Assembly (NCBI GenBank): GCA_037976565.1
Contig: CP137686.1
Location: 4,382,019 to 4,446,018 of the forward strand
DNA length: 64,000 bases
Reading direction: 5' to 3'
From: Mesocentrotus franciscanus
Taxonomy: Eukaryota; Echinodermata; Echinoidea; Camarodonta; Strongylocentrotidae
Below, one piece after another: positions 12,161-25,360 of this stretch. The notes under the pieces are model-generated. The model was not told the origin of the DNA. It was given only the letters and a program-made list of their open reading frames with translations, and did not search any database. A program made the translations under genes and the position numbers. Within the stretch, counting starts at the first letter, position 1, and each line of letters begins with the position of its first letter.

Positions 12161-13292
12161 TTACATTCAAGTTCTCGTACACACACAAAAAGCTATGAAT
12201 GGGGCTGACATGCAGTTTAGATGCATAAATTAAGTGGATCCAACTCCAGGCACAGGATTATGTCACGGTTTTAAGTGAGCTTAGCTCTCCAGGCAATGAA
12301 ATCCACCGAAGCCCTTTAGTATCTCTCTCATCATTCCGTAGTGATGAACTGCGTCTCACATCCGTTACTATCTCCTGGTGGATCTTTTATCCGTCTACTG
12401 ACAGCTGAATGTTGTTTATCATTTCTTCCCACAGGAATCGAGTACCGGCACAATTTACAATTCCTGACGATGAGTAACGCCGATATTGTGAGGCTTTGCT
12501 CCATTTCAACCCCCGTGCGTCACGGGTCAATGACCTCTAATCAGTTGCACTTGATTAGTCGTAATGACAGACAGTCATTAAGCTAGACTAGTGACACGGA
12601 TAGTGTTCTAAAACTAGACTTCATGTTCTACGGAATATAGACAGACCAAGGACATATGGAGGCAATTAAACATTATAATGAGAAGCTTCAGTTATGTCTA
12701 TATGTACATGTAGGCACTTTCAGAGGAAATAAGAATTCAATTCTGTGGTTGAGAAATGACACCACTGAAAACCACAGTTCATATATTTGTGGGTTGGTGA
12801 CTGCATTTTATGCCCATTGGCTTTGATTTTAAATATCAATCCCTATCTCTCTTTCCTTATCTTTCTTTTTCTTATCCTTAAAGTGACTCGGTAACATTGC
12901 CTCAGATTCTGAAACAAAATCCTGGATTTAGCTCGTGCTGCAATCATAATTATAAACCTGTAGGTCAGTCAGGAATCCTATGACTTTTATTGGAAGTCAA
13001 AATTTTTTTATAACACTACAGTCTATTGGGGAAAATGAGTATAGTAAAAACCGGTCACTCAAAGATTTTTACTTTTTTGAGGCACTTCATAATCATTTTG
13101 AAGCGCAATTTTTTTAGGGCTTCAATATTGACATTACATCACAGACACTGATAACATGTAGGGCCATGCATCTCAGATTTAACATTGTTAAACGATGCCT
13201 TAGTTTAACCGTGGACCAAACACTGTACGTCATCCCAACGCTAAACCTAACTGTACACCTAGACCTAACCTAAAATCCAATTGCTACCGTTA

Positions 13293-13489
13293 CTGATATA
13301 TCATCTGCTTGGAGCCAGAAGGGCGTTAACTTCTCCACAGAGCTAATTCCCTTCTGGCAGAAGGTATCTTTGACGTAAATAAAGCTTGTAGCATGTATCC
13401 TCTGTTCAGACTCCAGAGCCAAAAGGTCGTTAACTTTGTGTAATAGTAAATAATAACAACCTTCTGTCTCCAAACAGATGATATATCAG
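13293..13489. mobile_element. CCAGAAGGGCGTTAACTC palindromic element, long form
   Basis: tgatatatcatctgcttgga at the left and tctccaaacagatgatatat at the right pair. The left inner arm gagccagaagggcgttaact is met by a diverged inner copy agccaaaaggtcgttaactt. Confidence 0.78.
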
Positions 13490-13510
13490 AGCACCTTCAA
13501 TACCAGAACT

Positions 13511-13625
13511 GGGCCTTGTATTATAAAGCCTTTTGATTGATCTTAAGCTTAATATTAAGCATGTACATATGTAAGTCTATGGCTCATCATAAGTTCAATC
13601 ATAACTCTTTATAAGATGCGGCCCT
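13511..13625. mobile_element. Short palindromic element with GGGCC ends
   Basis: gggccttgtattataaagcc at the left pairs imperfectly with ctttataagatgcggccctg at the right; inner taagct / aagttcaatcat also pair in part. Probably a relative of the GGGCCC family. Confidence 0.6.
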
Positions 13626-13894
13626 GAACATACAACCTTAACATCCTACTCTATGATATTCATAACCAATTGTCCGTAGAGCGTTCAGTACATGCACAGA
13701 CAATGACCGAGGAATGAACCGAACGGACCGAATAACATCATGAGATTTCTGGGAAGTGGAGCATTCTGAGATGGTGATTTCCTGTTTTATATCAAGCAGG
13801 ATATATTGCACTGTTTGATGCTAACAGGAAATGTGGCTCAGTTACAGTTTCCATACAGCTATTTGATGGCATTGGGCTTATGCGTAAAAGTAAA

Positions 13895-14074
13895 TACAGT
13901 CAAACCTGTCTTAGCGGCCACCTCTCTATAAAGACCACCTGTCTATAGTAGTTACCTGTATTGTTTCCCGCTAGGTAGAAATGTGTATTGTAGAACCTGT
14001 CTAGAAAGGTCACCTGTCTTCAGTGGCCACTTTTCCTCTTTTCCTTGGGTGGCCTTTATAGACGGGTTTGACTA
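13895..14074. mobile_element. CAGTCAAACCTGTCTATAG MITE, copy 3
   Basis: Left tacagtcaaacctgtcttag, right tttatagacgggtttgacta. The same middle order of motifs as copy 1. Confidence 0.82.
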
Positions 14075-14598
14075 AACATGTAAATCCAATTGTTGACATG
14101 TAAGGCCTACATTGTACAATATTATTACCTGTACATTATTAAAACATGATTTTACATTTACATGCAACAATTTTGTGAGCTCTCTAATTTTCAACATAAT
14201 ATATATATATGTGAGCTGCTCCTGGCAGACTTTCAAAAAAAGCAATTCCATACATTTTGAATGATGATAAAAGGCAATGGGTGAGAGAAGAGAAAATGGT
14301 CCCTATAAATGATTTATTATGAGAACGTTCGATGGATTCATCCATTATCGATGACAGCCATTATTCATCACAATACCCTATACATTGACAAAATCTAGTT
14401 GATAAACATAATTCCTGCGTCTACAGAAAAGTTTTCTCTCCGCAAATTTCATGCTCCTGTGACCAAATTACATACCCGATGACATTTGTAAAGAGTTGGT
14501 ATTCGAAATTCAACCGTACAATGTGTATTTCAATTGAATTTATTCCAGTCTTTTCCCATGGATCATAAGTACACTGGTGTGATCTTAAACAGTTTTAG

Positions 14599-15055
14599 CT
14601 AGGTTTGCACAGCACCTTCAGAGTTAAAAACTTTTAAGTTTGCAAGGCCTAAAAGTTTTAAACTAATAATCCACCAACAATGACGTGGGTGCACATGGTA
14701 ACGAACAATGACTTGAACTACAAGCCTGGAAAGTGGTCATCTCAACTTAAGCTGGCTACACCTCAAAGTTAATTGCATCCGCATAGCACATAAATAAACG
14801 TAAAGATCTCCCCGCTACTCCTAGTTATTGCTTTATATAGTTTACAACCATAAGCTAAACTTGAAGTTTACAACCATGAGCTAAACTTCAAGTTTACAAC
14901 CATGAGCTGAACTTAAAGTTTACAACTACCAGTAAGAGTTAAACTTCAAGTTTACAACCATAAGGTAAACTTGAAGTTTACAACCACAAGCTAAACGTAA
15001 AATTTACAATTAAGAGCTAAACTTTTAAGTTTACAGATTGCCATGTGAACCTCCC
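14599..15055. repeat. Repeat block with 26 bp units
   Basis: Eight starts of agtttacaaccataagctaa-type units at about 14839, 14865, 14890, 14917, 14949, 14975, 15000 and 15026. The flanks (cttttaagtttgcaag, aattgcatccgca, ctagttattgc) recur at 17240-17625, so the units are part of a longer repeated element. Confidence 0.82.
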
Positions 15056-16264
15056 TATTGTAACTTGATTGTTCATGCTTCACAGGACATGTTTGCGATA
15101 GGATATGGTGGGAATTTAGTTTGTTGACATTTGAGATATGAAACTACTTAGCCTTCAGGTGCGTTCCATGTACACAAACAATCTGCATGTAGGCATGATA
15201 GATACTGCTCAAGCACTTCTGTATGAACTAGGAAGAGAACTTTGCAGACTGTCACGATATTTGCAGTCCTGAAACAAGAAAGCTCACCTCTTCACTGTAC
15301 CCTAAAACCTTAAACTCTCAAGTGCATGAAATGCTCTTGTATTCTGCAAGTAGTTCAGATTCACAAGAGTCTCATGCTGCGAAATGTTTGAATCACAAAT
15401 GAAACAACACTTGATTTTTGCAATTCACTCAAGTTTCTTGCTGTGATAATGGCTGTCTTGAAGAATTCGCCTCAGTTTTATTTGGTAAAAGTTTCAGATT
15501 TATGCTTTTCACAAATTTGCCGAAAAGAGGTGGAAGGCGTAGAGGGGAGTGGCATGGAAGGCCTCTATTTGCAAATGCAAGTACATGGAGCGTAATGTTT
15601 TGCTTTCTCAAATGCACATTGAAATCAAGCTACCGGTAATCAGAAATTGTGGTTGGCGGAAACTTTGTGAGAACTTGAAACTTGTTTTAGGGTTATGTTA
15701 CAATTTTACAAAAAAATTAGTCACAACATTGAATTTTTGAATAATTTTTTGGGGGAGTAAGCAAAAGTTTACTGTTGTGAATATGACCTTCACCATCAGG
15801 TAACAACTTGCAAACATTTCAACTTGTGAAAAGTGTCTGGTTTTAGTATAAGTGATGAAAATATTGCCTTCCAAACCTTCTATTTTGTGAGTGTTGTTTA
15901 CCGAATTCAAAGTGTATACTGTGAACATGTAGGCGGCACAGCAGGGCCCAGTAGATCAATCCAGTGGACCAGCAAAATTCTGATATCACACACCCATTCA
16001 AATGCTGCGTACATGACACTGAAAACTCACAGACCATGATAACAAGTAGACCATTTACTAACCTGCATTGTGTTGAGATCTACTGGGCGTATTGTTGTGT
16101 CATGTCCACACCTCCAGTTGTCTACATTTTCAGACTTTTTGTTTCCATTTCATGATCATTTGTGGGGGATTGGAAAAAGGTACTTGGGATAGAAACTTGA
16201 CATTGAGAAACTTACGGCTGTAGCTACGTTACGTGTAAAAAAGTGATCAGTGCATGTACATGTA

Positions 16265-16371
16265 CAGAGATGCCAACCAGTACGATTAAATCGTATTTAG
16301 TACGATATTATGAGTGAAATACGATAATACGATTTCACCTCTTAAAATACGATTTTTCAACAAACCAAAAA

Positions 16372-16404
<33 letters not shown>

Positions 16405-16671
16405 CAGAATCGCATAGAAACATGTACAAGTAAACCCCGGAACCCCAACAAAAACTTTGCTTTACAATTTTCTCATTAAATTTTAATGAAAGATCAAACA
16501 TTTTTACTTGACCGTTCTTACCAGTAACACATTTTTCTGAAATTTTACTAGCTCGGGGCCAACGGGCCAGTGGTAATGTCAAGTTTTCGTGAAAATCTGA
16601 TTTTTCTCTCCAAAATCTGATTTTTTAGGATATTCAGTCTGTTTTTTTGTGTCAAGAGGTTGGCATCTCTG
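16265..16671. mobile_element. 407 bp element with CAGAGATGCCAACC ends
   Basis: cagagatgccaacc at 16265 is inverted as ggttggcatctctg ending at 16671. Inside are several tacgattt / aaatcgta words and a T run of about 27 bases at 16376-16404. Confidence 0.75.
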
Positions 16672-17239
16672 CATGTATACTAGCTTTTATTTTAATTTTT
16701 GTTTGTAATATTTTTTATATCACCTGAAATAAAATGTACGCTATTAAATGGGAAGGAAGTAGTGTTGAAATGGCATTTCCATATTAACTATCAAGTAAAA
16801 ATAGAGAAAAAAATCAAGTCAGAGTTCCCCTTCCAGTTGGTTTGTTTAAATCAATTCAGATGCAGGTCTTAGCATCAAATATAGACCTACATGTACCGGT
16901 ATGTGTTTATTTTCTTGATCTAATTGTAATTTGTAATTTATAAGCAAGAATTTTCTATTTTCCTCCAAAACTGTTTTAAAATGTCTGCAAATGAGACTAA
17001 ACTTTTAAGAGGCTTTTTACAAATGCTTGAGGGAACTAGATTTGTTTGAAAAGCAGAGTTTTTGTGTACACAAATAAATGTCTCAAAAGATATATTCAGG
17101 TGTAGAATCAGCTGTTTTTAAAAGAAAGAGAAGAACTAAGAACGAAAGTTGTGCTTCAGTTGTTGATTTGGTGCCTTATTTGTAGAGAAAACATATCTGA
17201 CCTTTTAGTCATTTCACCTCCAACTCTGAGGGTGGATGG

Positions 17240-17625
17240 GCTACATGTGGGTTCACACGGGACCATCGCTTTTAAGTTTGCGAAACCTTGAAGTTTTAAA
17301 CAACAATCCACGATCAACGACAAGGGTTCACTCTAGACCGACACAACAAGTATTTAAAGTTTTAAACTACATGCCAAGGCAAGGAGTCATGTTAACTACG
17401 AGCTAGAGTAATCTCAAATTCAATTGCGTCCATCCGCAGGGCACATATTAAGTTTGAGTGAGGACCCCTCCCCCCACTGCTCGTAGTTATCGCAATAATC
17501 ATAAAATTGCTCATGATTTATAACTTTGAGTAAGCCGACAAATCTCATAACCACAAGATAATTCTGAAGTTTAAGACAGCGAGCTAAACTTTAAGTTTAC
17601 GGACCTCCGTGTGAACTCAACTATT
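17240..17625. repeat. Diverged second copy of the 14.6 kb repeat block
   Basis: Shares cttttaagtttgcgaaacct, aattgcgtccatccgca, cgtagttatcgc and degraded agctaaactttaagtttac units with 14599-15055, in the same order. Confidence 0.72.
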
Positions 17626-18719
17626 GTATGAGGGTCTCAAAAAGAATACAAAACTTTTTCAGTTGAGACTTTGGATCACAGAAGTGTCAAGGCCCAAAAT
17701 GAGTCAGATCAAACAAAGATATTATTATCACAGGTTTGAAGAGCAGAAAAGGAAGCATTTAGACAATGGTTGAGTGGGAGAAATGTTGATTTAGGAGAAT
17801 GGTAGCTGTTGATTGTTGGTGCAATGGATGCCTACAGAACTCATTATGTAACAGAGGCTACTTGTATCTTCATTGCCACACTTCCTGTGATACTAACGAT
17901 TTTCAAATAATAACAGTTTGATCATGTTGTAAGGCATGTACATGTACATTAGGTTTAGAAGACATTTAACAACACATGTAGGACATTGTTGGAAAGTCTG
18001 ATCAAAGAAAAGTATGATTTATAATGTAGTTAAAGCGGGGTTTTATCACCACCAATTGCCGCTATGGTTTCAACTTTCATCATTAAGCATAAAGCTTATC
18101 ATCTGGGGAATTTTGTTTGTGGGATAATAATGATAATAATATAATGTATGAGATTTGTAAGTTGCTGAATCCACTTGAAAATCAAATGCTCAAGCGAACT
18201 TGTGCACAAAATGAAGTCACATATTACATCTACATTATGAGCATAGGAACAACAGGAGGGAGCAAGAATTTGCCAAAATGAAAGAGAGTAATTAATTACA
18301 TGCAGAATCAAACAGATATGTTTTAAACAGTCTGTTAAACCTCTTATATTTGGAGAATACCAGCTTTAGTAAGCAATTCTAATTCTGTTCTTCAGATATT
18401 TAACACGAGTACAAAATATTATCTGCTGTGAGCCATAAGGCCATGTAGACCCTACACTTTTATATGTGTAGACAAATTTAGACTATTGTAAAAGGGGTCA
18501 TGCTTGACAGAGTGGCCCTGTTTACACCGGTAAGAATCTCTGTCAACAAGCCAAGACTCATTGTACACCGCATCTGTGATCCTGGTTAGGAGCTCCACTC
18601 TGTCTCATGAGTAATCAGCTCTCATAAAGCCCTCATCAATCATTTATTCACAGGAAAGATGGAAGCAGAGACTGACAGAAAGATGTACAGGGTTGGAGAG
18701 AGGGATGGAGAAAGAAAGA

Positions 18720-18723
18720 AAGA

Positions 18724-18761
<38 letters not shown>

Positions 18762-18854
18762 GGGGTAGTCAGCAGATGATAAACAGTGGGAAAATGAAGA
18801 AAGGGTAAGATATAGAGAATGAATTAAGAAGATGTCCATTTTGAAAAAAGAGCC

Positions 18855-18889
<35 letters not shown>

Positions 18890-18995
18890 GAGAGATAGGC
18901 GAGGGGAGGGGGCGACATGAACCATAGAGAGAAAGTGTAGATGGGCAAACAACACAAAAAGGAACTTGAAACATTGAGCAGAGAGAGAGAGAGAG
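18720..18995. repeat. (GA)n microsatellites
   Basis: Three separate GA runs near 18727-18759, 18859-18885 and 18979-18996 in a purine-rich block. Confidence 0.95.
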
Positions 18996-19718
18996 ATCGA
19001 AAGAATAACAAAGTGAGCATACATGGTACTATAGGTTGAATAAATCTGAGACAAAAGAAATTGCAATACCGGTAATTTGAAAACGAAACTGCACCATCAT
19101 CCTCCGTAGTTCATGAACCTGCCCCTCTTTCAGCTGCCCTATTCAACTCCCAATGCGTCCAATCTCTCTCATCAATCCAACATCAGATTTCTTAGAAATC
19201 CTCATCAGTATTCACCAAACAGAATGACTAATATCAATTTCATACATCATGTCGTGACCAAAGCTAGAGAATGGTTGACATTCACCTGTGTTTTTGTGGT
19301 CGTGGTATCAGGCAATCACAGAGTCAATCAAAATGTGGCTGATTTGAAGAGTTAATGATTTTAGTACTGTGATGTTTCTGCATAGGATTACTAAGAAATA
19401 CATGTAGATAGACCAAAGGCCAGTGGGTAAACGTGAGATTCTGCACAAGATTCAGTACCCATATCACTCAATTCCAAATGAGTTGACAGATATTGACGGC
19501 CTTACACTAAAAGGACACAATTGATCTGGTCAGGTGTTTTAGCATTTAAATAATTTTTAGTATTAAATGATTTGATTCTGATGAATTCAACAAAAATGGT
19601 ACAAGTTTATTGAAGATGTGTCATTGGATAGTCATTGGCAAAAAGGTTATTTATATTAGGACTCTTGCGCAATCATGAATATCTTCATTGCAATTTCCAA
19701 CATCATTACTTATATGTA

Positions 19719-19745
19719 TTATAATAATAATAATAATAATAATAA
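19719..19745. repeat. (TAA)n microsatellite
   Basis: About nine TAA units, followed by gatattactataccgcaaat and aagcggtttag, which resembles a decayed SINE/LINE 3' end in reverse orientation. Confidence 0.8.
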
Positions 19746-19912
19746 GATATTACTATACCGCAAATTGCATAATGCCTCTAAGCGGTTTAGAAGGAAAATA
19801 GTTGATACATGTAAGTGAAGGAAACAGAATTTGCATTACAAATGACATCAAATCAATTAACATTAAAACTTAAAGATGCCTTCCAGTCTAGTAGTTTTCA
19901 AATCATTTCAAT

Positions 19913-20092
19913 GAGTGTCTTTAGATTTTCTGATATGAACTTATCCACCATATATTTATTAAGGTTCTCATTGTACAATCTAAAAAATACTTTACATTTC
20001 AAATAATTTAGACGAGTGTGTTTAGATTTTCTGGTCTAAACATACCCACAATATATTTATTATGATTTTTATTCTTTAATCTCAAAATACTG
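19913..20092. repeat. About 101 bp tandem repeat, two units
   Basis: gagtgtctttagattttctg at 19913 recurs as gagtgtgtttagattttctg at 20014, followed in both by caccatatatttatta / cacaatatatttatta. Confidence 0.8.
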
Positions 20093-21255
20093 CAAGTGCA
20101 TACATGTACGAATGCCTGACAAGACATGGTATCCTGTTAGAGAGGAATAAAGTCGAAAGAGAGAGAGAGAGAAGATAAAGAAAAGCAGATAACAAATTGA
20201 GAGACAGATTAAAACTGAGGTTGGGAGGAGGATGACAAAGAGAGATCAAGAGGTCTTATAGATTAAGTTGAGTTCTGATCATGCTATTGCATTATGAAAG
20301 AAAGTGTCTTAAAGCAAAATTCATTTTGGGAAAGGTTGATCATGTAGCAGATAAATATGGTTTTGGAATCATCGAAATTGAAAGAAATTGAAAAAAGTCT
20401 TGCTAAAAGTCACATGCACTGTAAACAGAAATGTGTATATGGGACTACACAATCAAGTGGCATAAAATTGTGGTCTGCAACCATTAGGTGTTACTTGTCA
20501 TATTTCGAATACTGGTATGAGGGCATTTGAAGAGCAATCCTTTTCAAGGGTCACCTTCTCTATGATACTCTTCCACACTGACATAAAAAGAAAGAAAAAG
20601 CTTTACAAATTATTGTTCACCTTTCCCAGAAGTCAACCTTCTCTTTCATTTTCTACTTGCAATGTCATTCAACCGAAATATGTTTTTAATGCATTCGTGC
20701 AATCAAACCATACAGCATTGACTCAAGTGACATGCATACAATAACCCTCATTGTAAACATTTGTCATTAATATCTCTCCCGACACAAAGGAAAACCCTCT
20801 CAAAACACATCACGAGGAGCCGCTGTCCCATTATTCCAATTCCACAGGATCGTAAACATTGCCAATTTGCATATTTGTACAAGCTGCTACGCTGATGATG
20901 ATTCAAGTGTTATCATCAACCAAAAGACATTCAGGGACGAAACCATATTAAAAACCAATCTGCGGAAAGCAAAGCAGCATTGTGTTTTGTTTTGATTGTA
21001 TCGTATCCTCATTCGGACCACCAAAATTCATTGTATAGCTATACGATAAGTTATTAATTTTTCTCTAGTCTGAATGCGTTAACATGGTATAGTGAACACA
21101 TGTGTAAGCATCATTTCAAAAGTAAACTCAATAATTATCCGATCTACAATGATGTAGTCTGAATGTATTATTATATGAAAAATGTATAACCAGGTGGGGC
21201 TTATTGTGAGTGTGAACTTGTTATTACCTGTAGCCAGCTGTCATATCAATTGACC

Positions 21256-21550
21256 TCTTCAAAACTAGTTTTCTTTATTTGACCTTTCTTTAACCACAGT
21301 AAGATATTGTTATCCAGTGTGTATGTCGCAATATGCTGGTTCTTTATACGACGTTTCTTTCATACAAGTTTTGTATGATTTGCTCACGTCTGAACTGACT
21401 ATTATCTTCAAAACTAGTCTCTTTATGCGATGTTTCTTTATACACTGTACGATATTGTAGTCCAGTATACTATATATGTCGCAATGTGCTGGTTGTTTAT
21501 AAAACATTTCTTGTACACGTTCTGTATGATTTGCTCTCGTCTGAACTGAC
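21256..21550. repeat. About 147 bp tandem repeat, two units
   Basis: atcttcaaaactagttttct (21256) and atcttcaaaactagtctctt (21403) begin units that also share atatgtcgcaat, tgctggtt and tgtatgatttgctc(a/t)cgtctgaactgac. A related fragment is at 47170. Confidence 0.82.
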
Positions 21551-22539
21551 CATCATCATTGTAGTAGAGCCAGTGATTGACCCTATAAACACCTTTACTC
21601 TATCATATTTCATGGCCGAGTGACTCATCGCTTTTACATGTGCATCCACGTCATGTATCCCCATGCATCCTCCATCTGGTTTAGACATTGCTTTTTTAAA
21701 GTGAGAATATAAGGAGACTGGTCACACTGGAGCCAATATTCCAGATATGATTGTATTAAACTGTATTATAGTAGTCGTAAAGCAACAACCAATTGTTCCT
21801 AGAGTTAATAAGACATTTCCTGTTTTTCATGAAAATATAGTAAAGACATATTATGAGGGTAAGCATTTATGTTATAAATGGGAAAAGAAATTAGTTCACT
21901 TTAAGATGGCTTATGTTGAAGCATGTATTTGAATGTTGTATACAAATATTGTTTTGATATTGGTTGTATAAAATGTAAATGTGATTTTTATTTTTTTGTT
22001 ACGCAAATAAAATTGCCCATTGGGGCAAAGATATGGAGAACAAATATAACCAGATAAGATTCTGAGAAGTATCTGATTTTGTGATAATGATTAACTGATT
22101 TTTAATACATACATGTATTTGTAGACTAGATTATATAAAGATTTCATGTTTGGGACTTACAGGTAGGACCATTTAGAAACTGGATGCTCACAACAGTTGC
22201 CTCATTATGCACACACTTTGTACGACTTCTCTAGCCCTAATTTTAATGGAGTCAATAGGCCTTTACATGTATGAGACTTGAAATAGTTTTACTTGCTAAT
22301 TTTAATAGGCAAGTGTCCATCCATACATGTATAAATCATATTAAGTCTGCTTGCCTACTGACAGAGTCTTTTTGCGTGTGTAGTTTTGTACTTTTACTTT
22401 ATTTTTATCTGCAGTGAAAAACATTTGACATCTTAGGTCCTTTTTAATGGTGACTTTTAATATCTGGAACATGTACATGTACATACATGTACATGTAGGC
22501 CCTATACCTACAACATGTAAGCCTAAGGACTTACACCAA

Positions 22540-22853
22540 TAGGACATTTTCGTAATGTAATCAAATTTAATGCATAAATCTTTGTTCATTGCCTGGTTAC
22601 AAATTATTTAATTCACCTGTTATGAATAATTGTATTTCAATAGTCAGAATGCAAAATGCATACATTGATTGTTGGTAGGTAGGACAAATATTATGGCTAG
22701 TCGCCTTGTCCTACCCAACATCACGTAATGTATGCAATTGGCATTCTGACTATTGAAATACAATTATTGATAACAGGTGAATGAAATAATTTGTATTGAG
22801 GCACTTAAGAAAGATTTGTGCAGTAAATTTGATTACATTACGAAAATGTCCTA
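22540..22853. mobile_element. 314 bp foldback element
   Basis: Starts TAGGACATTTTCGTAATGTA and ends TACATTACGAAAATGTCCTA. The arms pair over roughly 150 bases each, including tgaataattgtatttcaata and its complement, with a short centre near 22700. TA ends suggest a Tc1/mariner-type MITE. Confidence 0.9.
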
Positions 22854-22975
22854 TTTTTAGAACTGCAGGTTGATTCTACTATGGCAGGAGTTTGGTGGAC
22901 AGATGCACGTAGTATTGTGCGGAAGGTTGCCTGTGTGCTGTAGATTTAATGCATTTATTCAGACCTTGATTCCTC

Positions 22976-23387
22976 CTAGGGTGCGTTTATCGTGTCTTGC
23001 CACTCAGAATCAGCGTTTCTATATGTACATATCAAACCCCACTATACGAACGCGTTTTGCGGGATGTCGTGTTTATCGACTCTTCACGATTCGAAATAAA
23101 GGCCTTGTCTCTGCGCAGCTGCTTTGCGCCGTTTGACCCGGGAAGCAGATTAGCCTGGGAAGGTCCGATTTGTATGTGTGGTTCAAAACAGCTTTGCGTT
23201 TATCATCTCTCAGAAACGTGATTCTGGCTCTATGTCACATTCAAAAAACATTTTTTTCAGCGCTTCAATATACCCATTTCTAAAGACGTTTGAAAAGGCT
23301 TTGCGTTTATCACCTTAAAAATTTCCCTGAAAGACGTTTGAAAACGCTGATTCTAGGCAAAAAATTGCACTATAAACGCACCCCTAG
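22976..23387. mobile_element. 412 bp element with TGCGTTTAT ends
   Basis: ctagggtgcgtttatcg at the left and tataaacgcacccctag at the right are inverted. The inside repeats tttgcgtttatca several times. Base composition is GC-richer than its surroundings. No coding frame. Confidence 0.7.
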
Positions 23388-23517
23388 ATACATGTACATG
23401 GGAAGCCTGGGTTTGATTCCCAGGATGTTTGGGTTCCTGTGCAGTGGCCATGTTCCTGGCAATGATGATAGAGGAACTCATTCCCAGGGGCAGCAGAAAG
23501 TGATTTTCAGGGGTTTC

Positions 23518-23900
23518 ATTGCCGTTTGGTCTACAACCAGTTCGTCTACTACCCAATTGGTTTATTTCCATATGTTCTACAACCAGCCCGCCTACTATCC
23601 TGTATCCACATTGTCTAATAATCATTTTGTTTACTTATGATCATGTAGGCTAATAGTCATTTGGTCTAATGACTATAACCCAAAATTGTTATTAGACCAA
23701 ATGATAAGTACTATCCTGTATCCACATTGTCTAATAATCATTTTGTTTACTTATCATTTGGTCTAATGATCATGTAGGCTAATAGTCATTTGGTCTAATG
23801 ACTATAACCCAAATGGTTATTAGACCAAATGATAAGTAGATGGGCTGGTTGTAGACCATGTGGGAACAGACCTATTGGGTAGTAGACCAAACAGCAATTC
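23518..23900. mobile_element. Foldback element with nested inverted and direct repeats
   Basis: cgtttggtctacaaccagtt at the left and gtagtagaccaaacagcaat at the right pair, as do gttctacaaccagcccgcct and the ggctggttgtagaccatgtg side. Inside, tactatcctgtatccacatt occurs at 23593 and 23709, each followed by its own small palindrome around tcatttggtctaatgactat. Confidence 0.82.
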
Positions 23901-24048
23901 ACCATTTTCAGGCAGCCAGTCCTTGTGAGAAAGAAAGATGAAAGAAACTGCTATGTTTACACTGAAAAGAATGATGCTGCGTGCATACAGGCATGAGATT
24001 TTCACTTAATTTGTTGACTTAAACAGGGCCCCATACTATTAAACTCAA

Positions 24049-24245
24049 TAGGCCATTATCGTAATGTAATCAGATTCAATGCACAAATCTGTGTTAAGAG
24101 CCTCCTAACAAATCATTTCATTCATCCGTTATGAATAATTGTATTTCAATAGTTAGAAACTCAGAATGCGAATTGCATTCATTTCGTGTTGTTAGGTAGA
24201 ACAAGCCATAATGTTTGTCCTACCTAGCAATTTGGCAGTTTCTAA
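24049..24245. mobile_element. Truncated relative of the 22.5 kb foldback element
   Basis: taggccattatcgtaatgta, atgaataattgtatttcaat and tgtcctaccta match the left arm and centre of 22540-22853. The outer part of the right arm is missing. Confidence 0.8.
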
Positions 24246-25360
24246 TGGAGAATTGTTTGTTACTTCATACATATGTAGATGTATCGAATCACGGAGTGGG
24301 AATCCAGTTTCACAAACTGACAGATCATACATAACATATACAGTACATGTACAGTATATACATGTACCTTATTCAACAATTTCAAAAAGTGTGAATACCG
24401 TATTAGATAATGACAGGTCTTACGTAACACGTACATCATTCAACAACTTCAGAAACGCCGCAGAAGTGGAATGACCATCGAGGCCTCCATAGTTTTCTTT
24501 TGGGCAATGCCCATTGCACTGACTGACTCCCAGGCCAACTTAAGTTTGTGGACTATTTTTAGAGACACGTCTCACCAGGCCTGCATCTCACGTAAGACTA
24601 CTCAGGAAGGGGAATCTTACCAGTTCCGGTGCATGCGAATGTAATGCAAAGCACTTCAAAAGCCTTGATGCCTTGGATTTGAAGTTATTTAGCTGTTTAG
24701 CTAAGAAAATTAATTTGCAATATCAACAAACGTATATACTCTTTCATATATGTCATGCAGTTAAAATTTTCCATGGGAGCTAATCCACAATAAGACATCG
24801 AACTTGTATGATTGCTCCTCTGATATTATATAACACAAATAAGAGGAATTTTTCTGTGTGGATACTATAGAAATTCTTTGATTTTGTGACCCAAAATCAC
24901 CTATTCACAGTATTCAGTGATCGTCTATTAAAGGTCTTGTGTACAAAAACACATGTAAATATTTAACACAATACAAGATTTGACATTAACAGCCCCTGGG
25001 CCATTTGTGTCCATTACCCCTCTCCCCCACCCCCACCTTCCAAATTAGAAAACGTGAAAATATTCATGTACATGTAGGGCTCATGCATACAGATTATATA
25101 CAAATTTTGCTCCGAAAAAACTTAGTTTGGAGTCCTGTATAGTATTATACAAAATATATACAAAGTAAATACTAAAATAGTATGAGAATGGAGACAGTAA
25201 TCTTGCTAGAGCTCATCCTGACCTTTCATCCAGACACCCCCAATTCCATCAGACCTTTAAAGCCTTCAGAAGGAGACCGTTTGTCACTCTCAAACGGGGG
25301 CCATCATAACTCAAACTCATTTCATGATCTATTGCCTCGTAAGGCCATCATTAGAATACA

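Noticed and set aside
12341..12586. Forward frame of 81 codons in GC-richer DNA
   Set aside because: No recognisable motif, no homology to the missing N-terminal kinase exons.
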